The position numbers and the translations under genes were made by a program. A stretch of 64,000 bases of DNA from Paramicrobacterium fandaimingii (lineage in GTDB: Bacteria > Actinomycetota > Actinomycetes > Actinomycetales > Microbacteriaceae). The stretch lies in contig NZ_CP061170.1 in the NCBI RefSeq assembly GCF_011751745.2, forward strand, positions 248,001 to 312,000, written 5' to 3'. The notes beneath the pieces are model-generated. The model saw only the letters and a list, made by a program, of their open reading frames with translations. It searched no databases and was not told the origin of the DNA. Below are positions 42,151 through 52,076 of this stretch, in pieces. Each line of letters begins with the position of its first letter. Positions within the stretch are counted from its first letter, which is position 1.

Positions 42151-43536
42151 GTGGCCGCTTCCAGCAGACTCGACGCCGTCATCGCCCTCGCCCGCCATCG
42201 CGGGTTTGTTTTTCAAGCGGGTGAGATCTACGGCGGATCACGATCTGCCTGGGACTATGGGCCCCTCGGCGTTGAACTGAAAGAGAACATCAAGCGCCAG
42301 TGGTGGCAGTACTTCGTTCGCGGCCGCCAAGACATGGTCGGCCTCGACTCATCGGTGATTCTGCCGAAGGCGGTGTGGGAGGCCTCCGGTCACGTTGAGA
42401 CGTTCACCGATCCGCTCGTCGAATGTCAGCAGTGCCACAAGCGCCACCGCCAAGACCACCTCATCGAGACGTTCGAAGAGAAGAAGGGCCGTGCTCCCAA
42501 AGACGGGATGAGCGAGATTCCCTGCCCCGACTGCGGCACAAAGGGTCGCTGGACCGAGCCGCAGATGTTCTCTGGGCTCGTCAAGACCTTTCTCGGGCCC
42601 GTCGATTCTGAAGCCGGCCTCACCTACCTGCGTCCGGAGACGGCGCAGGGCATCTTCGTCAACTTCAACAACGTGATCACGGCGGCGCGCAAGAAGCCGC
42701 CATTCGGAATCGGGCAGATCGGCAAGGCGTTCCGCAACGAGATCACCCCGGGCAACTTCATTTTTCGCACGCGCGAATTTGAGCAGATGGAGATCGAGTT
42801 CTTCACGGCACCGGAAGACGCGGGTGACTGGTACCAGACGTGGATCGATACGTGCTGGAACTGGTTCATCGACCTCGGAATCGACCCAGAGAACATGCGC
42901 CAGTTCGACGTGCCCGAAGACGAGCGCGCCCACTACTCGGCGGGCACGATCGACTTCGAATACCGCTTTGGCTTCACGGGCAACGAGTGGGGCGAGCTCA
43001 TGGGTGTTGCCAACCGCACTGACTTCGACCTGAAGGCGCATTCCGAAGCGTCGGGCACAGAGCTCAGCTACTTCAACCAGGCATCAGGTGAGCGGTTCAT
43101 CCCCTACGTGATCGAGCCGTCGTTCGGCCTCACCCGGTCGATGATGGCGTTTCTCGTCGATGCTTACACCGAAGACGAGGCTCCCAACACGAAGGGCGGC
43201 GTCGACAAGCGCACGGTGCTTAAGCTCGACCCGCGCCTCGCGCCTGTGAAGGCTGCTGTTCTGCCGCTCAGCCGCAACGAGAAGCTCTCTCCGCTGGCCC
43301 GTGAGGTGGGCGATTCGCTGCGTCAGCAGTGGAACGTCGACTTCGATGACGCGGGCGCGATCGGTCGCCGGTACCGCAGGCAAGACGAGATCGGAACGCC
43401 GTTCTGCATCACCGTCGACTTCGACTCGCTCGATGACAAAGCAGTGACGGTGCGAGACCGCGACACGATGCAGCAGGAGCGTGTTTCGCTTGATCGTCTG
43501 TATGGGTACCTCGCAGAACGGCTGAAAGGCGCGTAG
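42151..43536 (+). CDS. glyS: Glycyl-tRNA synthetase (dimeric, class II)
   Basis: This 461-residue enzyme charges tRNA-Gly. It is the single-chain homodimeric type found in actinobacteria, not the alpha2beta2 type. Features are the start [17 protein letters not shown], a CxxC pair (CQQC and CPDC) in the inserted domain, motif 2 [13 protein letters not shown], and motif 3 [16 protein letters not shown]. The anticodon-binding domain lies at the end ([14 protein letters not shown] onward). GTG 42151, five bases after AGGAG, gives the proper N-terminus. Confidence 0.96.
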   Translation: MAASSRLDAVIALARHRGFVFQAGEIYGGSRSAWDYGPLGVELKENIKRQWWQYFVRGRQDMVGLDSSVILPKAVWEASGHVETFTDPLVECQQCHKRHRQDHLIETFEEKKGRAPKDGMSEIPCPDCGTKGRWTEPQMFSGLVKTFLGPVDSEAGLTYLRPETAQGIFVNFNNVITAARKKPPFGIGQIGKAFRNEITPGNFIFRTREFEQMEIEFFTAPEDAGDWYQTWIDTCWNWFIDLGIDPENMRQFDVPEDERAHYSAGTIDFEYRFGFTGNEWGELMGVANRTDFDLKAHSEASGTELSYFNQASGERFIPYVIEPSFGLTRSMMAFLVDAYTEDEAPNTKGGVDKRTVLKLDPRLAPVKAAVLPLSRNEKLSPLAREVGDSLRQQWNVDFDDAGAIGRRYRRQDEIGTPFCITVDFDSLDDKAVTVRDRDTMQQERVSLDRLYGYLAERLKGA

Positions 43537-43670
43537 TCACAGTTCGACATGGGTAGTTCTCCCTGTTGACGCACACGCGGCCTTTACGCCACGCTTGAAC
43601 TACAAAACGTGCATGCGTGCGCAACGCCGTCGGCGGTGCAGCAGCATGCGCGCGAGAAAGGAACTCACGA

Positions 43671-43973
43671 ATGTCTCAGACTCCTCCGCCTCCTGCACCG
43701 AATCCGTACCAGGGAGCGCCCGCGCCACAAGACAAGTGGAACGTGCTCTCGATCGTGTCGTTCGTCGGTTCGCTGATCGGCTTCTCGATCATCGCCGCGG
43801 TACTCGGCTTCGTCTCGCTGTCGCAGATCAAGAAGACGGGCGAGAAGGGTCGCGGTCTGGCGCTCGCCGCAGTGATCATCGGCCTCATCGCTGTCGTGAT
43901 TCAGATCATCGTCATCATCGTGGCCATCACGGCGATCGGTGCAGCCAGCACGATCGAGTACTCGACGTACTGA
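43671..43973 (+). CDS. DUF4190-type small membrane protein
   Basis: This 100-residue protein has a Pro-rich N-terminus (MSQTPPPPAPNPYQGAP), then two hydrophobic helices. The turn between them reads GFVSLSQIKKTGEKGRGLALA, the DUF4190 signature. The function is unknown; such proteins are frequent in actinobacterial membranes. ATG 43671 follows GAGAAAGGAAC. A strong bidirectional terminator lies 15 bases after its stop. Confidence 0.85.
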   Translation: MSQTPPPPAPNPYQGAPAPQDKWNVLSIVSFVGSLIGFSIIAAVLGFVSLSQIKKTGEKGRGLALAAVIIGLIAVVIQIIVIIVAITAIGAASTIEYSTY

Positions 43974-43988
43974 TACTCAATACCTGCA

Positions 43989-44018
43989 GTTCGGGCTCCG
44001 CTTCGGCGGGGCCCGAAC
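43989..44018. terminator. Bidirectional terminator between DUF4190 gene and hemA
   Basis: A 13-bp stem (GTTCGGGCTCCGC paired with GCGGGGCCCGAAC, one G-U pair) closes a TTCG tetraloop. It lies between the convergent ends of the DUF4190 gene and hemA, so it can stop transcription from both sides. Confidence 0.85.
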
Positions 44019-44037
44019 GTGTTAAGGACGGAAGTTC

Positions 44038-45417
44038 TTAGGCAGAGGTCTGCGCTGCGGGGTCGTCGCCCGCGGCATCCACATCGATGGCGACGTCGAG
44101 ATCGAAGAGAACGCTGAGCGCATCGAGATAGCGGTCGTGCTCGCCCGTGCTCGCGAACGCGCGTGCACGGGAGGTGGGCTTATGCAGCAGCCGTCCCATC
44201 ATGTGACGCAACGCCGCGGCGGCAGTTCCGTCGGGATCGCCCGGCTGAACGCGGGCGATCTCCTCGTCGAGGAGCGCGTGAGCCCGGCGCCGTAACGCGA
44301 CGACAGCGGGCGCGAGTGACTCTTCAGCCCCGGCGCGTGTGAAGTTGCGGGCGGCGGTTCGCACAATGGCACGCGCGGTGTCTGTCGCCTGCAGCTCGTC
44401 GAGAGGCGCGTGGATGCGGATGGTCTCGAGGTCAAGCAGCTCGACGCCGTAGACGCCGCCGACGTCGGGGTCGACGTTGCGCGGAAGCCCGAGGTCGATG
44501 ACGAGCTGGTACGCATCGTGGTTGACAGGGCAGCCGGGCGTCTCGTCGCGGTGGAGCGCCTCGTGAACGTGAGCCTTCGAGTGAGCGAGCGCAAACTCGA
44601 TGCGGGCGCGCTGCAGCAGCTCGGCGTCGAGAACGTAATCTTCTGAGACGGTGCAGGTGATGATCACATCGCTCGAGGCGATGGCGGTGTGAAGCCCGTC
44701 GGGTTCGATATGGGGGATGCCGTGGCTCGCCGCGAACTTGGCGCCTCTGCCCGATGCCGAGTAGACGCTCACATCGGTGACGCCGCGATCGCGAAGCGCG
44801 GCAAGGCTCGCACCCGCATACGCTCCCGTGCCGACGAGCAGAACCCGCGCCGTCGACCAGGTGGTGATGCGACTCGCGGCAAGTTCGAGCGCGAGGCGAA
44901 CGATTGAGCGCCCCGCTTGCCCGAGCGGCGTGCGATTCTTCACTCCGCGCGACGTCTTCGAGGCATGCTGAAAAAGGCGCTCGAGATCTGACGTCGTCGT
45001 TCCCGCTCCCCGGGCGCGCTCAAGCGAACGGCGCACCTGCCCCGCGATCTCGCCTTCTCCGACGACGACCGACTCAAGGCCGGATGCGACAGAGAAGAGA
45101 TGCTCTGCGGTGTCTTGCTCCGTCGTCACGTGCCACGTTGACGAGAGCGACTCGGCTGAAACGTCGCAGTGCTCGGCGATCGCGTCGGTCGCCGAGCCGA
45201 GGGCGCGCGCGAGAGCATCCGGATGCTGGTCGTCGACGTCGACATACAGCTCGAAGCGGTTGCAGGTAGAGACGAGAATGCTGCCCTTGACGGCAGGAGT
45301 CGCCTCGGTGACGCGTGCGAGCACCGACGTCGCGTCGACCTGCGAAGAGAGCTGCTCCAGCAGATCGAAGGACGCGTTTTTGTGACTCGCCGTCAGACTC
45401 ATGAGCACGTGTTCCAT
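44038..45417 (-). CDS. hemA: Glutamyl-tRNA reductase
   Basis: This 459-residue enzyme makes glutamate-1-semialdehyde from Glu-tRNA, the first step of C5-pathway heme synthesis. The nucleophile is Cys52 in STCNRFELY. The NADPH domain begins VLLVGTGAYAGASLAALRDRG, and the dimerisation domain ends the protein. The start may instead be GTG 45408 or ATG 45402, since homologs begin MLxxLTASHKN. It is divergent from hemE, with 92 bases between them for both promoters. Confidence 0.93.
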   Translation of the reverse strand: MEHVLMSLTASHKNASFDLLEQLSSQVDATSVLARVTEATPAVKGSILVSTCNRFELYVDVDDQHPDALARALGSATDAIAEHCDVSAESLSSTWHVTTEQDTAEHLFSVASGLESVVVGEGEIAGQVRRSLERARGAGTTTSDLERLFQHASKTSRGVKNRTPLGQAGRSIVRLALELAASRITTWSTARVLLVGTGAYAGASLAALRDRGVTDVSVYSASGRGAKFAASHGIPHIEPDGLHTAIASSDVIITCTVSEDYVLDAELLQRARIEFALAHSKAHVHEALHRDETPGCPVNHDAYQLVIDLGLPRNVDPDVGGVYGVELLDLETIRIHAPLDELQATDTARAIVRTAARNFTRAGAEESLAPAVVALRRRAHALLDEEIARVQPGDPDGTAAAALRHMMGRLLHKPTSRARAFASTGEHDRYLDALSVLFDLDVAIDVDAAGDDPAAQTSA

Positions 45418-45509
45418 GGTAGCCCGCGAAAGCTGTGCAATTGTTCTATGCCGTGTAGAAGAGCATGAGTTCCTCAGGCAACTCTGCGCGCCTTTGAGAC
45501 AATGGGGGC

Positions 45510-46625
45510 GTGCACCTTGATTCCGGCCACCCCCTCGCGGCGGGCCTCACCCACGATTCCCGACTGATTCGCGCCTACCGCGGCGATCGACCGCAGACGA
45601 CGCCCGTCTGGTTTATGCGCCAGGCCGGGCGATCGCTTCCCGAGTACCGTGAGCTGCGCGTGGGCACGGCGATGCTCGACGCGTGCCTCACTCCCGCGAT
45701 GGCGAGCGAGATCACTCTGCAGCCCGTGCGCAGGCACGGCGTCGATGCCGCCGTGTTCTTCTCTGACATCGTCGTTCCGCTGAAGCTCGTCGGCGTCGAT
45801 GTGGAGATCGTGCCGGGCAAGGGACCCGTCATGGGGTCGCCCGTGCGAACGAATGACGAGCTCGATGCGCTCGTCTCGCTCGACCCCGCGGTGCTCGACG
45901 ACGCTCTCGCCCCGGTGATCGAGGCTGTGCGCCGCACCGTCGCCGAGCTTGAGAACATTGCCGGAACGCCGGGCCCGACGCCGCTTGTCGGCTTCGCCGG
46001 GGCGCCCTTCACTCTTGCCGCCTACCTGATCGAGGGCGGCCCGTCGAAAGACCACATGCGGGCTCGTGCCCTGATGCACAGCGACCCCCTCGCCTGGTCG
46101 CGTCTCATGGCGTGGTGCGCCGATGTCACCGGACGTTTTCTTCGGGCGCAGGTTCTTGCCGGGGCATCCGCTGCGCAGCTGTTCGACTCGTGGGCGGGCA
46201 GCCTCTCGCTCACCGACTACAGCGAGAGCGTCGCGCCGGCATCCGCTCGAACCCTCGAGTACGTGCACGACCTCGAATACGCGCGCGACGGCGTCACGCA
46301 CAGCGTGCCGATCGTTCATTTCGGCGTCGGAACGGGGGAGCTGCTGACGGTGATGCACGAGGTGGGCGCAGACACCGTCGGCGTCGACTACCGCACTCCG
46401 CTCGATGTCGCGTCTCGGCGGCTCGGAGGCGTGGTTCCTCTGCAGGGCAACGTCGACCCGGCCATGCTCTTCGCCCCGTGGAACGTGCTCGAAGAACACG
46501 TGCGCGAGGTGCTTCGCCGCGGTGAATCGGCACCGTCGCACGTGCTCAACCTTGGCCACGGCGTGCCACCGGATGCCGACCCAGAGGTTCTCACCCGGGT
46601 CGTCGAGCTGGTGCACGCCCGATGA
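45510..46625 (+). CDS. hemE: Uroporphyrinogen decarboxylase
   Basis: This 371-residue cytosolic enzyme decarboxylates the four acetate groups of uroporphyrinogen III to give coproporphyrinogen III. The substrate-binding start PVWFMRQAGRSLPEYRELR and GFAGAPFTLAAYLIEGG are family signatures. It starts at GTG 45510. A GACAAT -10-like element ends seven bases upstream, so the transcript may be leaderless. It overlaps the next gene by ATGA. It is the first gene of the plus-strand heme operon. Confidence 0.95.
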   Translation: MHLDSGHPLAAGLTHDSRLIRAYRGDRPQTTPVWFMRQAGRSLPEYRELRVGTAMLDACLTPAMASEITLQPVRRHGVDAAVFFSDIVVPLKLVGVDVEIVPGKGPVMGSPVRTNDELDALVSLDPAVLDDALAPVIEAVRRTVAELENIAGTPGPTPLVGFAGAPFTLAAYLIEGGPSKDHMRARALMHSDPLAWSRLMAWCADVTGRFLRAQVLAGASAAQLFDSWAGSLSLTDYSESVAPASARTLEYVHDLEYARDGVTHSVPIVHFGVGTGELLTVMHEVGADTVGVDYRTPLDVASRRLGGVVPLQGNVDPAMLFAPWNVLEEHVREVLRRGESAPSHVLNLGHGVPPDADPEVLTRVVELVHAR

Positions 46626-48085
46626 AAGGCGGCGTGCCGAGCGAGCGCCACGTCATTGTGGTCGGTGGCGGCATCGCGGGTCTCGTCGCGGCATACGAGT
46701 GCGCTCGCATCGGCGTGCGCGTGACGGTGCTCGAGGCAGACGACCGCGTCGGAGGCTGCGTGCGCACCGAGCGCATCGCCGGCGTCGACGTCGACACGGG
46801 AGCCGAGAGCTTTGCAACGCGCGGCGGCGCCGTGCGCGGGCTCATCGACGAACTCGGCCTCACGGAGAGCGTGGTGGAGCCCTCGACCGCCGGCGCGTGG
46901 CTGGCGTTCGACGACACGGCGGCGCCTCTGCCGAAGGCCGGCATACTCGGCATTCCCTCGAACCCTCTCGCCGACGACGTGCGGCGCATCATCGGTTGGA
47001 AGGGTGCGATCCGTGCCTATGCCGATCGCGTCAAACCGGTGCTCACCATCGGAACCGAGCGCAATCTCGGTGAGCTCGTCGAGAAGCGCATGGGCGTCGC
47101 CGTGCTCGAGAACCTTGTCGCCCCCGTGACGAATGGCGTCTACTCTGCCGACCCCTCTCAGCTCGACGTGTCGCGCGCATCGCCAGGGCTCAACAATGCG
47201 CTCACCATCGCCGGTTCCCTCTCGGGCGCCGTCGCCTCTCTGCGAGACACCTCTCCTGCGGGGGCCGCCGTCGGCGGCTTCGCGGGAGGGATGCGGGTGC
47301 TCGTCGACGCCCTGCTCGACACCCTCGCCAACTACGAGGTGAGAGTGCTCACCTCGACACCCGTGACGGCAATCGAGAATGTGGGCGACGAACAGTGGCG
47401 TGTGCATGCCGAGACGTCTTCACAGGGCGAGAGCGACGTGCCCGAGACGCTGACGTTCGAGTCCGACGCGGTGATCGTCGCGACGCCCGAGAAGGCGGCC
47501 GCGCGGCTGCTCGGCGACCTCGTGCCGACAGCATTCGTTGAGGCAGATGTCGAGCCTCCCACCGTCGACATCGTCACGCTCGCCGTCGACAATGCGCTGC
47601 TCGACGAGCACCCCCGCGGCACGGGAGTGCTCACCGCTGCATCCGCGCGGCGCACGGCGAAAGCCCTCACGCACAGCAGCGCCAAGTGGCCGTGGGTGGA
47701 AGCGGCGCTCGACACGCCTCACCGGCACATCGTGCGGGTGTCGTTCGGGCGTGCTGGAGAGAAGAACCCGCTCGATGGACTCGACGACGCGCAGATCGCG
47801 GATCTCGCGCGCACTGAAGGCTCGGCGCTTCTCGGTGTCGACATTGCCCCGGGCGACGTCGTCGAGACCCTGCGCACACGCTGGACGTCGACGCTCCCGC
47901 GCGCGTTCGTCGGGCAGACCGAGCGCGCCAGCAGCATCCGCGACACCATGACGAGCCACCCCGGCCTCGACGTCACGGGCGCCTGGCTCAGCGGAACCGG
48001 CCTTGCCTCGGTGATTCCGGATGCCGTGGCAGCGGCAGGGCGAGTGCGAAAGCGCATTGTCTCCGAGGTGCTCGGCGGCGAGTGA
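46622..48085 (+). CDS. hemY: Coproporphyrinogen III / protoporphyrinogen oxidase
   Basis: This is an FAD-dependent oxidase of 487 residues. The FAD-binding dinucleotide fold is IVVGGGIAGLVAAYECAR, followed by EADDRVGGCVRTERIAG, the GG-doublet motif. In actinobacteria this enzyme (CgoX) converts coproporphyrinogen III to coproporphyrin III. The presence of chdC and cpfC downstream supports that reading over the classic protoporphyrinogen role. It is coupled to hemE by a 4-base overlap. Confidence 0.93.
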   Translation: MKGGVPSERHVIVVGGGIAGLVAAYECARIGVRVTVLEADDRVGGCVRTERIAGVDVDTGAESFATRGGAVRGLIDELGLTESVVEPSTAGAWLAFDDTAAPLPKAGILGIPSNPLADDVRRIIGWKGAIRAYADRVKPVLTIGTERNLGELVEKRMGVAVLENLVAPVTNGVYSADPSQLDVSRASPGLNNALTIAGSLSGAVASLRDTSPAGAAVGGFAGGMRVLVDALLDTLANYEVRVLTSTPVTAIENVGDEQWRVHAETSSQGESDVPETLTFESDAVIVATPEKAAARLLGDLVPTAFVEADVEPPTVDIVTLAVDNALLDEHPRGTGVLTAASARRTAKALTHSSAKWPWVEAALDTPHRHIVRVSFGRAGEKNPLDGLDDAQIADLARTEGSALLGVDIAPGDVVETLRTRWTSTLPRAFVGQTERASSIRDTMTSHPGLDVTGAWLSGTGLASVIPDAVAAAGRVRKRIVSEVLGGE

Positions 48086-48193
48086 CGGCATCCGTCTATG
48101 CCGTTTTCGGAATAAGAATTGACGGTGCACTTCGTGCAACTGCTCCGAGCGCGTTACGCTGGAAACATTCTGACGCGACGACAGGGAGGCGAC

Positions 48194-48559
48194 ATGAAGG
48201 GGAAAGTGCTGTTTGTAGCCGGTTTGGCTACCGGTTATGTGCTGGGAACCCGAGCCGGACGCAAGCGTTATGAGCAGATCAAATCTGGGTGGGAGGCGAT
48301 CTGGAACACCGAGCCGGTGCAGAAGCAGGTGGCAAAGGTCGAGGGGTTCGCCAAAGCGCGCATCTCTGAAGTTCCGCAGGTTCTCGCTTCCGGGGCCAAG
48401 AAGGTCGTCTCAACTCTCGTGTCCGATGGGACTCCTGGCGAGAAGCTCGATTCGACGATCTCAACGGCGAAGAAGACGGCTGACGATCTCGACGAGGTGA
48501 GCGAGCGCGGTGCGGCGGGTTCGTCTCGGTCGTCTGGGTCGAAGAAGCAAAGCAAGTAG
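48194..48559 (+). CDS. YtxH-like small envelope protein
   Basis: This 121-residue protein opens MKGKVLFVAGLATGYVLGTRAGRKRYEQIK, a short hydrophobic helix followed by the GTRAGRKRYEQI motif common in actinobacterial YtxH-like proteins. The rest is helical and ends in a Ser/Lys-rich tail. AGGGAGGCG precedes ATG 48194. The function is unknown. It is the first of three small membrane-associated genes placed inside the heme operon. Confidence 0.82.
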   Translation: MKGKVLFVAGLATGYVLGTRAGRKRYEQIKSGWEAIWNTEPVQKQVAKVEGFAKARISEVPQVLASGAKKVVSTLVSDGTPGEKLDSTISTAKKTADDLDEVSERGAAGSSRSSGSKKQSK

Positions 48560-48572
48560 ACGGGGGTCGACG

Positions 48573-48968
48573 ATGCCTGATCGCAGCAATGAATCTCTCA
48601 TTTCCCTTGTGCGCTCTCTGCCCGGGCTCATCACCGACCTCATCAAGGCCGAGATTGACCAGGCGAAGACCAAGGCAATTCACATGGGCAAGTACGCCGG
48701 AATCGGCGCTGGCCTCTTCGTGGGTGCACTCATCTTCCTCTACTTTGCGATCGGCGTTCTCGTCGCCGTGGGAATCCTCGCGCTCGCGCTCGTGCTCCCT
48801 GCCTGGCTCTCTGCGCTGATCGTCTTCGCGGCGTTTCTGCTGATCGCCATCATCCTTGCGCTCATCGGGGTGTCGTTCTTCAAGAAGATCGGTCAAGATC
48901 CAGACCCTGTCGAGAGCGTCAAGCAAGACATCGACGCGCTGAAGGGGGTCGGCTCCTATGACCGATGA
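48573..48968 (+). CDS. Phage-holin-family (Holin-X type) membrane protein
   Basis: This 131-residue protein has an amphipathic start (SLVRSLPGLITDLIKAEIDQAKTKA) and two strong membrane helices (about 49-77 and 82-106). This pattern matches the actinobacterial Holin-X superfamily, most of which are chromosomal proteins not involved in lysis. It starts 13 bases after the YtxH-like gene and overlaps the DUF3618 gene by 11 bases. This trio (YtxH, Holin-X, DUF3618) is often found together in actinobacteria. Confidence 0.82.
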   Translation: MPDRSNESLISLVRSLPGLITDLIKAEIDQAKTKAIHMGKYAGIGAGLFVGALIFLYFAIGVLVAVGILALALVLPAWLSALIVFAAFLLIAIILALIGVSFFKKIGQDPDPVESVKQDIDALKGVGSYDR

Positions 48969-49176
48969 GAAGCTGCCAACGGCGGCCGAAGCTCGTGCAG
49001 AGCTCGCGTCGACCCTCGACGCGCTCGAAGACAAGCTCAATGTGCCTAAACAGGCCAAAGCGGCCTTCACACGGCTGCGCGCACAGAACCCCACAGCGCT
49101 CGTCGCGGGCGCGGCCGGAATCGCAGCAGCCCTCGGGCTGGGCGTCTGGGCGGCCGTTCGCGCGGTCGTCAAGTAA
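48958..49176 (+). CDS. DUF3618 family protein
   Basis: This 72-residue protein has an acidic helix starting MTDEKLPTAAEARAELASTLDALEDKLNV, typical of DUF3618, then one C-terminal membrane helix (about residues 46-69). It overlaps the upstream gene by 11 bases, indicating translational coupling. The function is unknown; it probably associates with the two preceding envelope proteins. Confidence 0.82.
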   Translation: MTDEKLPTAAEARAELASTLDALEDKLNVPKQAKAAFTRLRAQNPTALVAGAAGIAAALGLGVWAAVRAVVK

Positions 49177-49294
49177 GGGTCGTATGGTGTCGTCGTTCGG
49201 CGCGATCATCGCGCCCACGACGTTCACCCGTGCCATTGCGCCTGGCGCATGATCGCACACCGTCGTTTTGCTCTCCGCTGTGTCGTGAGAGATT

Positions 49295-50038
49295 ATGGAG
49301 AGCATGACTGCACCTGCCTCTGCTGAGGCTCTGTCGAACCCCAACGACGCCTCCCCTTCAGCGCAGGAAGACCTCCCTCTCAGCGGTTTCACCCTCTGGG
49401 CCGTCTTCCGCCGAAACCCCGAATCGCCGGTGGTCGCCACCGAACGATCGGGTTCCGAACTCGATGACGCCGTTCTCGCGGCGGCCGAACTCGGGGTCAC
49501 CATCCGTGGCTTCTACGATGTCTCGGGGTTCAAGGCCGACGCCGACCTCATGGTCTGGCTCCACGGCGATCGCGCCCACGACATTCAGGCGGCGCTGCGC
49601 ATTCTGCGGCGCACCGGGCTCATCTCCCCGCTGCTGCCCACGTGGAACGCGATGGCCTGCCACCGCGACGCAGAGTTCAATAAACGGCACGTTCCCGGAT
49701 TCTTGAAGGGCCTCGCCCCCAAGGACTGGATCGTCGTGTATCCGTTCGTGCGCAGCTACGACTGGTACCTGCTGCCAGACGACGAGCGCTCGCGGATGCT
49801 CGCCGATCATGGGCGTAAGGGAGCCTCGTTCCGCGGTGCCATCGCCAATACAGTCGCGGCGTTCGCGCTGGGCGATTACGAGTGGGTGCTGCCCATCGAA
49901 TCAGACGACCTCTACGAGCTCGTCGACATGATGCGCGACCTGCGGTACACCGACGCACGGCTTCACGTGCGCGAAGAGGTGCCTTTCTACACGGGGCGCC
50001 GCATTCAGACATCCGAGATCGCGGAGGTTCTTTCGTGA
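49295..50038 (+). CDS. chdC: Coproheme decarboxylase
   Basis: This 247-residue enzyme (formerly HemQ) converts coproheme III to heme b with hydrogen peroxide, the last step of the coproporphyrin pathway. Signature regions are LSGFTLWAVFRR, IRGFYDVSGFKADADLMVWLHG and YPFVRSYDWYLLPDDERSRML, the last holding the catalytic Tyr area and proximal region. ATG 49304 is an alternative start. It ends overlapping the cpfC GTG, so the last two enzymes are translationally coupled. Confidence 0.95.
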   Translation: MESMTAPASAEALSNPNDASPSAQEDLPLSGFTLWAVFRRNPESPVVATERSGSELDDAVLAAAELGVTIRGFYDVSGFKADADLMVWLHGDRAHDIQAALRILRRTGLISPLLPTWNAMACHRDAEFNKRHVPGFLKGLAPKDWIVVYPFVRSYDWYLLPDDERSRMLADHGRKGASFRGAIANTVAAFALGDYEWVLPIESDDLYELVDMMRDLRYTDARLHVREEVPFYTGRRIQTSEIAEVLS

Positions 50039-51075
50039 GCTACGACGCCATTCTGCTCGCCAGCTTCGGCGGGCCCGAAGGCCAAGACGACGTCATTCCT
50101 TTTCTCAAGAACGTCACGCGCGGCAAAGGCATCCCCGAGGAGCGTCTCGAAGAGGTTGCCGTGCATTATCGCCATCACGGTGGAGTCTCTCCTATCAACG
50201 AGCAGAACCGTGAGCTCAAGGTCGCACTCGAGGCGGAGCTTGCGCGGCAGGGCATCGACCTGCCGGTGTACTGGGGAAACCGCAACTGGAACCCGTACTT
50301 CACCGACGCGCTGCGCGAGCTGCACGCCGAAGGCAAGCGTGACGTGCTCGCCATCGTGACGAGTGCGTACACCTCGTACTCGGGCGTCGGGCAGTATCGC
50401 GAAGATTTTGAGCGCGCGCTTGACGACACCGGGTTGCGTGACGAGGTGCGCATCAGCCGCATCCGTGAATACTTTGATCATCCGGGTTTCGTCACGCCGT
50501 TCGTCGAGGGTGTGCGCTCGGCGCTTGACGAGGTGGCGGATGCCGCAAACACGCACGTCATGTTCGTGACGCACTCGATCCCGACGGCGGCCGCAACCGA
50601 ATCGGGGCCGGAATTCGGCGAGGGCGGCGCCTACGAGGCGCAGCACCGTGCCGTCGCCGGAGCGATCCTCGATGCCGTCGGCACAGACGTGCCGCACAGC
50701 CTCGTCTACCAGTCTCGCTCGGGCAGCCCGGCAACACCGTGGCTCGAGCCCGACATCAACGATGCGATCTCCGAGCTCACCGGCGTTGACAGTCTCGTGA
50801 TCGTGCCGATCGGCTTCGTGAGCGACCATATGGAAGTTCTCTGGGATCTCGACAACGAGGCGATGGAGTCAGCGACGACGAACGGAATGCGTGCCGTGCG
50901 CGTGCCGACCCCCGGCATCCATCCGGCCTATGTCTCTGGGCTCGTCGATCTGCTTCTCGAGCGCATCAACGATGTTCCCGCTTCCGAGCGCCCGCACGAG
51001 TCGCCGCTCGGCCCGTGGCCCGACCACCCATCGCAGGGGGCCGCGCTCGAGTCGGCAATGACGAAGACACAATGA
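50035..51075 (+). CDS. cpfC: Coproporphyrin ferrochelatase
   Basis: This 346-residue enzyme (HemH family) inserts Fe2+ into coproporphyrin III. The start YDAILLASFGGPEGQDDVIPF, HYRHHGGVSPIN, and FVTHSIPTAA with the metal-binding His are family hallmarks. PIGFVSDHMEVLWDLD is near the end. GTG 50035 lies eight bases after GGAGG and overlaps the chdC stop. A Cys cluster for a [2Fe-2S] centre, seen in some actinobacterial members, is not evident. Confidence 0.95.
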   Translation: MSYDAILLASFGGPEGQDDVIPFLKNVTRGKGIPEERLEEVAVHYRHHGGVSPINEQNRELKVALEAELARQGIDLPVYWGNRNWNPYFTDALRELHAEGKRDVLAIVTSAYTSYSGVGQYREDFERALDDTGLRDEVRISRIREYFDHPGFVTPFVEGVRSALDEVADAANTHVMFVTHSIPTAAATESGPEFGEGGAYEAQHRAVAGAILDAVGTDVPHSLVYQSRSGSPATPWLEPDINDAISELTGVDSLVIVPIGFVSDHMEVLWDLDNEAMESATTNGMRAVRVPTPGIHPAYVSGLVDLLLERINDVPASERPHESPLGPWPDHPSQGAALESAMTKTQ

Positions 51076-52076
51076 CGGCACTGCTTGTCGGCACTCGCGG
51101 AAGCGCGCTGGCGACGGCTCAGGCCGGCGGCGTCGCGCGGCGCCTCGCCGCGGCGATCGACGGCGAAGCGGAGCTCGTGCGCGTGACGACGCACGGCGAC
51201 GTGTCACGTGCGTCGCTCTCGAGTCTCGGCGGCACGGGTGTGTTCGCCGCCGCGCTGCGTGAATCGCTTCTCGCGGGCGAATGCGACGTCGTCGTGCACT
51301 CGATGAAAGACCTCCCGACGCCATCGTTCCCCGGACTCGCGGTCGGCGCGGTTCCCGAACGTGAAGACGCACGCGACGCGTTGTACGCTCGTGACGGGCT
51401 CACCCTGGCGCAGCTCCCGGAGGGCGCGCGCGTCGGAACGGGCTCGCCGCGCCGAATGGCGCAGCTGAAGCATCGCCGCCCCGACCTCGACGTCGTCGAT
51501 ATTCGCGGGAACGTGGGAACACGGCTCGGCTTCGTCGACTCAGGAGAGCTCGACGCCGTTGTGCTCGCTGCCGCTGGGCTTGCCAGGCTGGAGCTCAGCG
51601 ACCGGGTCACGGAGTACTTCGATCTGGCTGACTGGCCGACGGCGCCGGCCCAAGGCGTGCTTGCCGTCGAAGTGCGTTCAGCCGATCTCGATGCTCTCGG
51701 TGCCGACGCACCGCTTCGCCGAGCCTTGGCCGCCGTTCACGACGTCGAGGCGTCTGCCGTCGCCAGCGCGGAGCGCGGAATTCTCGCTCGTCTCGAGGCC
51801 GGCTGCGCGGCACCCATCGGTGCGCACGCCGAGATCTCGGGCGACACACTCACCGTCACTGCGCGCGTATACGCGCTTGACGGATCCGAAATGCGCACGC
51901 ACACTGTGAACATCGCAATCGGTGATGTCCGACCGAGTGCGCACACCCCTGGCACAGCCGCTTCCTCTCACGATGATCGTGCGCTCACCGAGCGTGCGAT
52001 GAGTGCGGGAGCAGACCTGGCTGACGCGCTCCTCTCCGCAGGAGCCGCTGATATTGCACCGTTGAGGGAATCATGA
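51072..52076 (+). CDS. hemC: Hydroxymethylbilane synthase (porphobilinogen deaminase)
   Basis: This 334-residue enzyme polymerises four porphobilinogens into hydroxymethylbilane. The opening LLVGTRGSALATAQA and the motif VVVHSMKDLPT are diagnostic. The dipyrromethane cofactor would attach to Cys245 in LEAGCAAPIGAHA. ATG 51072 overlaps the cpfC stop by four bases. A short Ser/His-rich insert lies near the C-terminus. Confidence 0.95.
   Translation: MTALLVGTRGSALATAQAGGVARRLAAAIDGEAELVRVTTHGDVSRASLSSLGGTGVFAAALRESLLAGECDVVVHSMKDLPTPSFPGLAVGAVPEREDARDALYARDGLTLAQLPEGARVGTGSPRRMAQLKHRRPDLDVVDIRGNVGTRLGFVDSGELDAVVLAAAGLARLELSDRVTEYFDLADWPTAPAQGVLAVEVRSADLDALGADAPLRRALAAVHDVEASAVASAERGILARLEAGCAAPIGAHAEISGDTLTVTARVYALDGSEMRTHTVNIAIGDVRPSAHTPGTAASSHDDRALTERAMSAGADLADALLSAGAADIAPLRES

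Noticed and set aside
45474..46616. Antisense frame of 380 codons opposite hemE
   Set aside because: Composition is that of a reverse-strand shadow; hemE is unambiguous on the plus strand.
48573..48968. Prophage lysis gene (holin)
   Set aside because: It is a Holin-X type chromosomal protein beside YtxH and DUF3618 genes, with no endolysin or other phage genes nearby.
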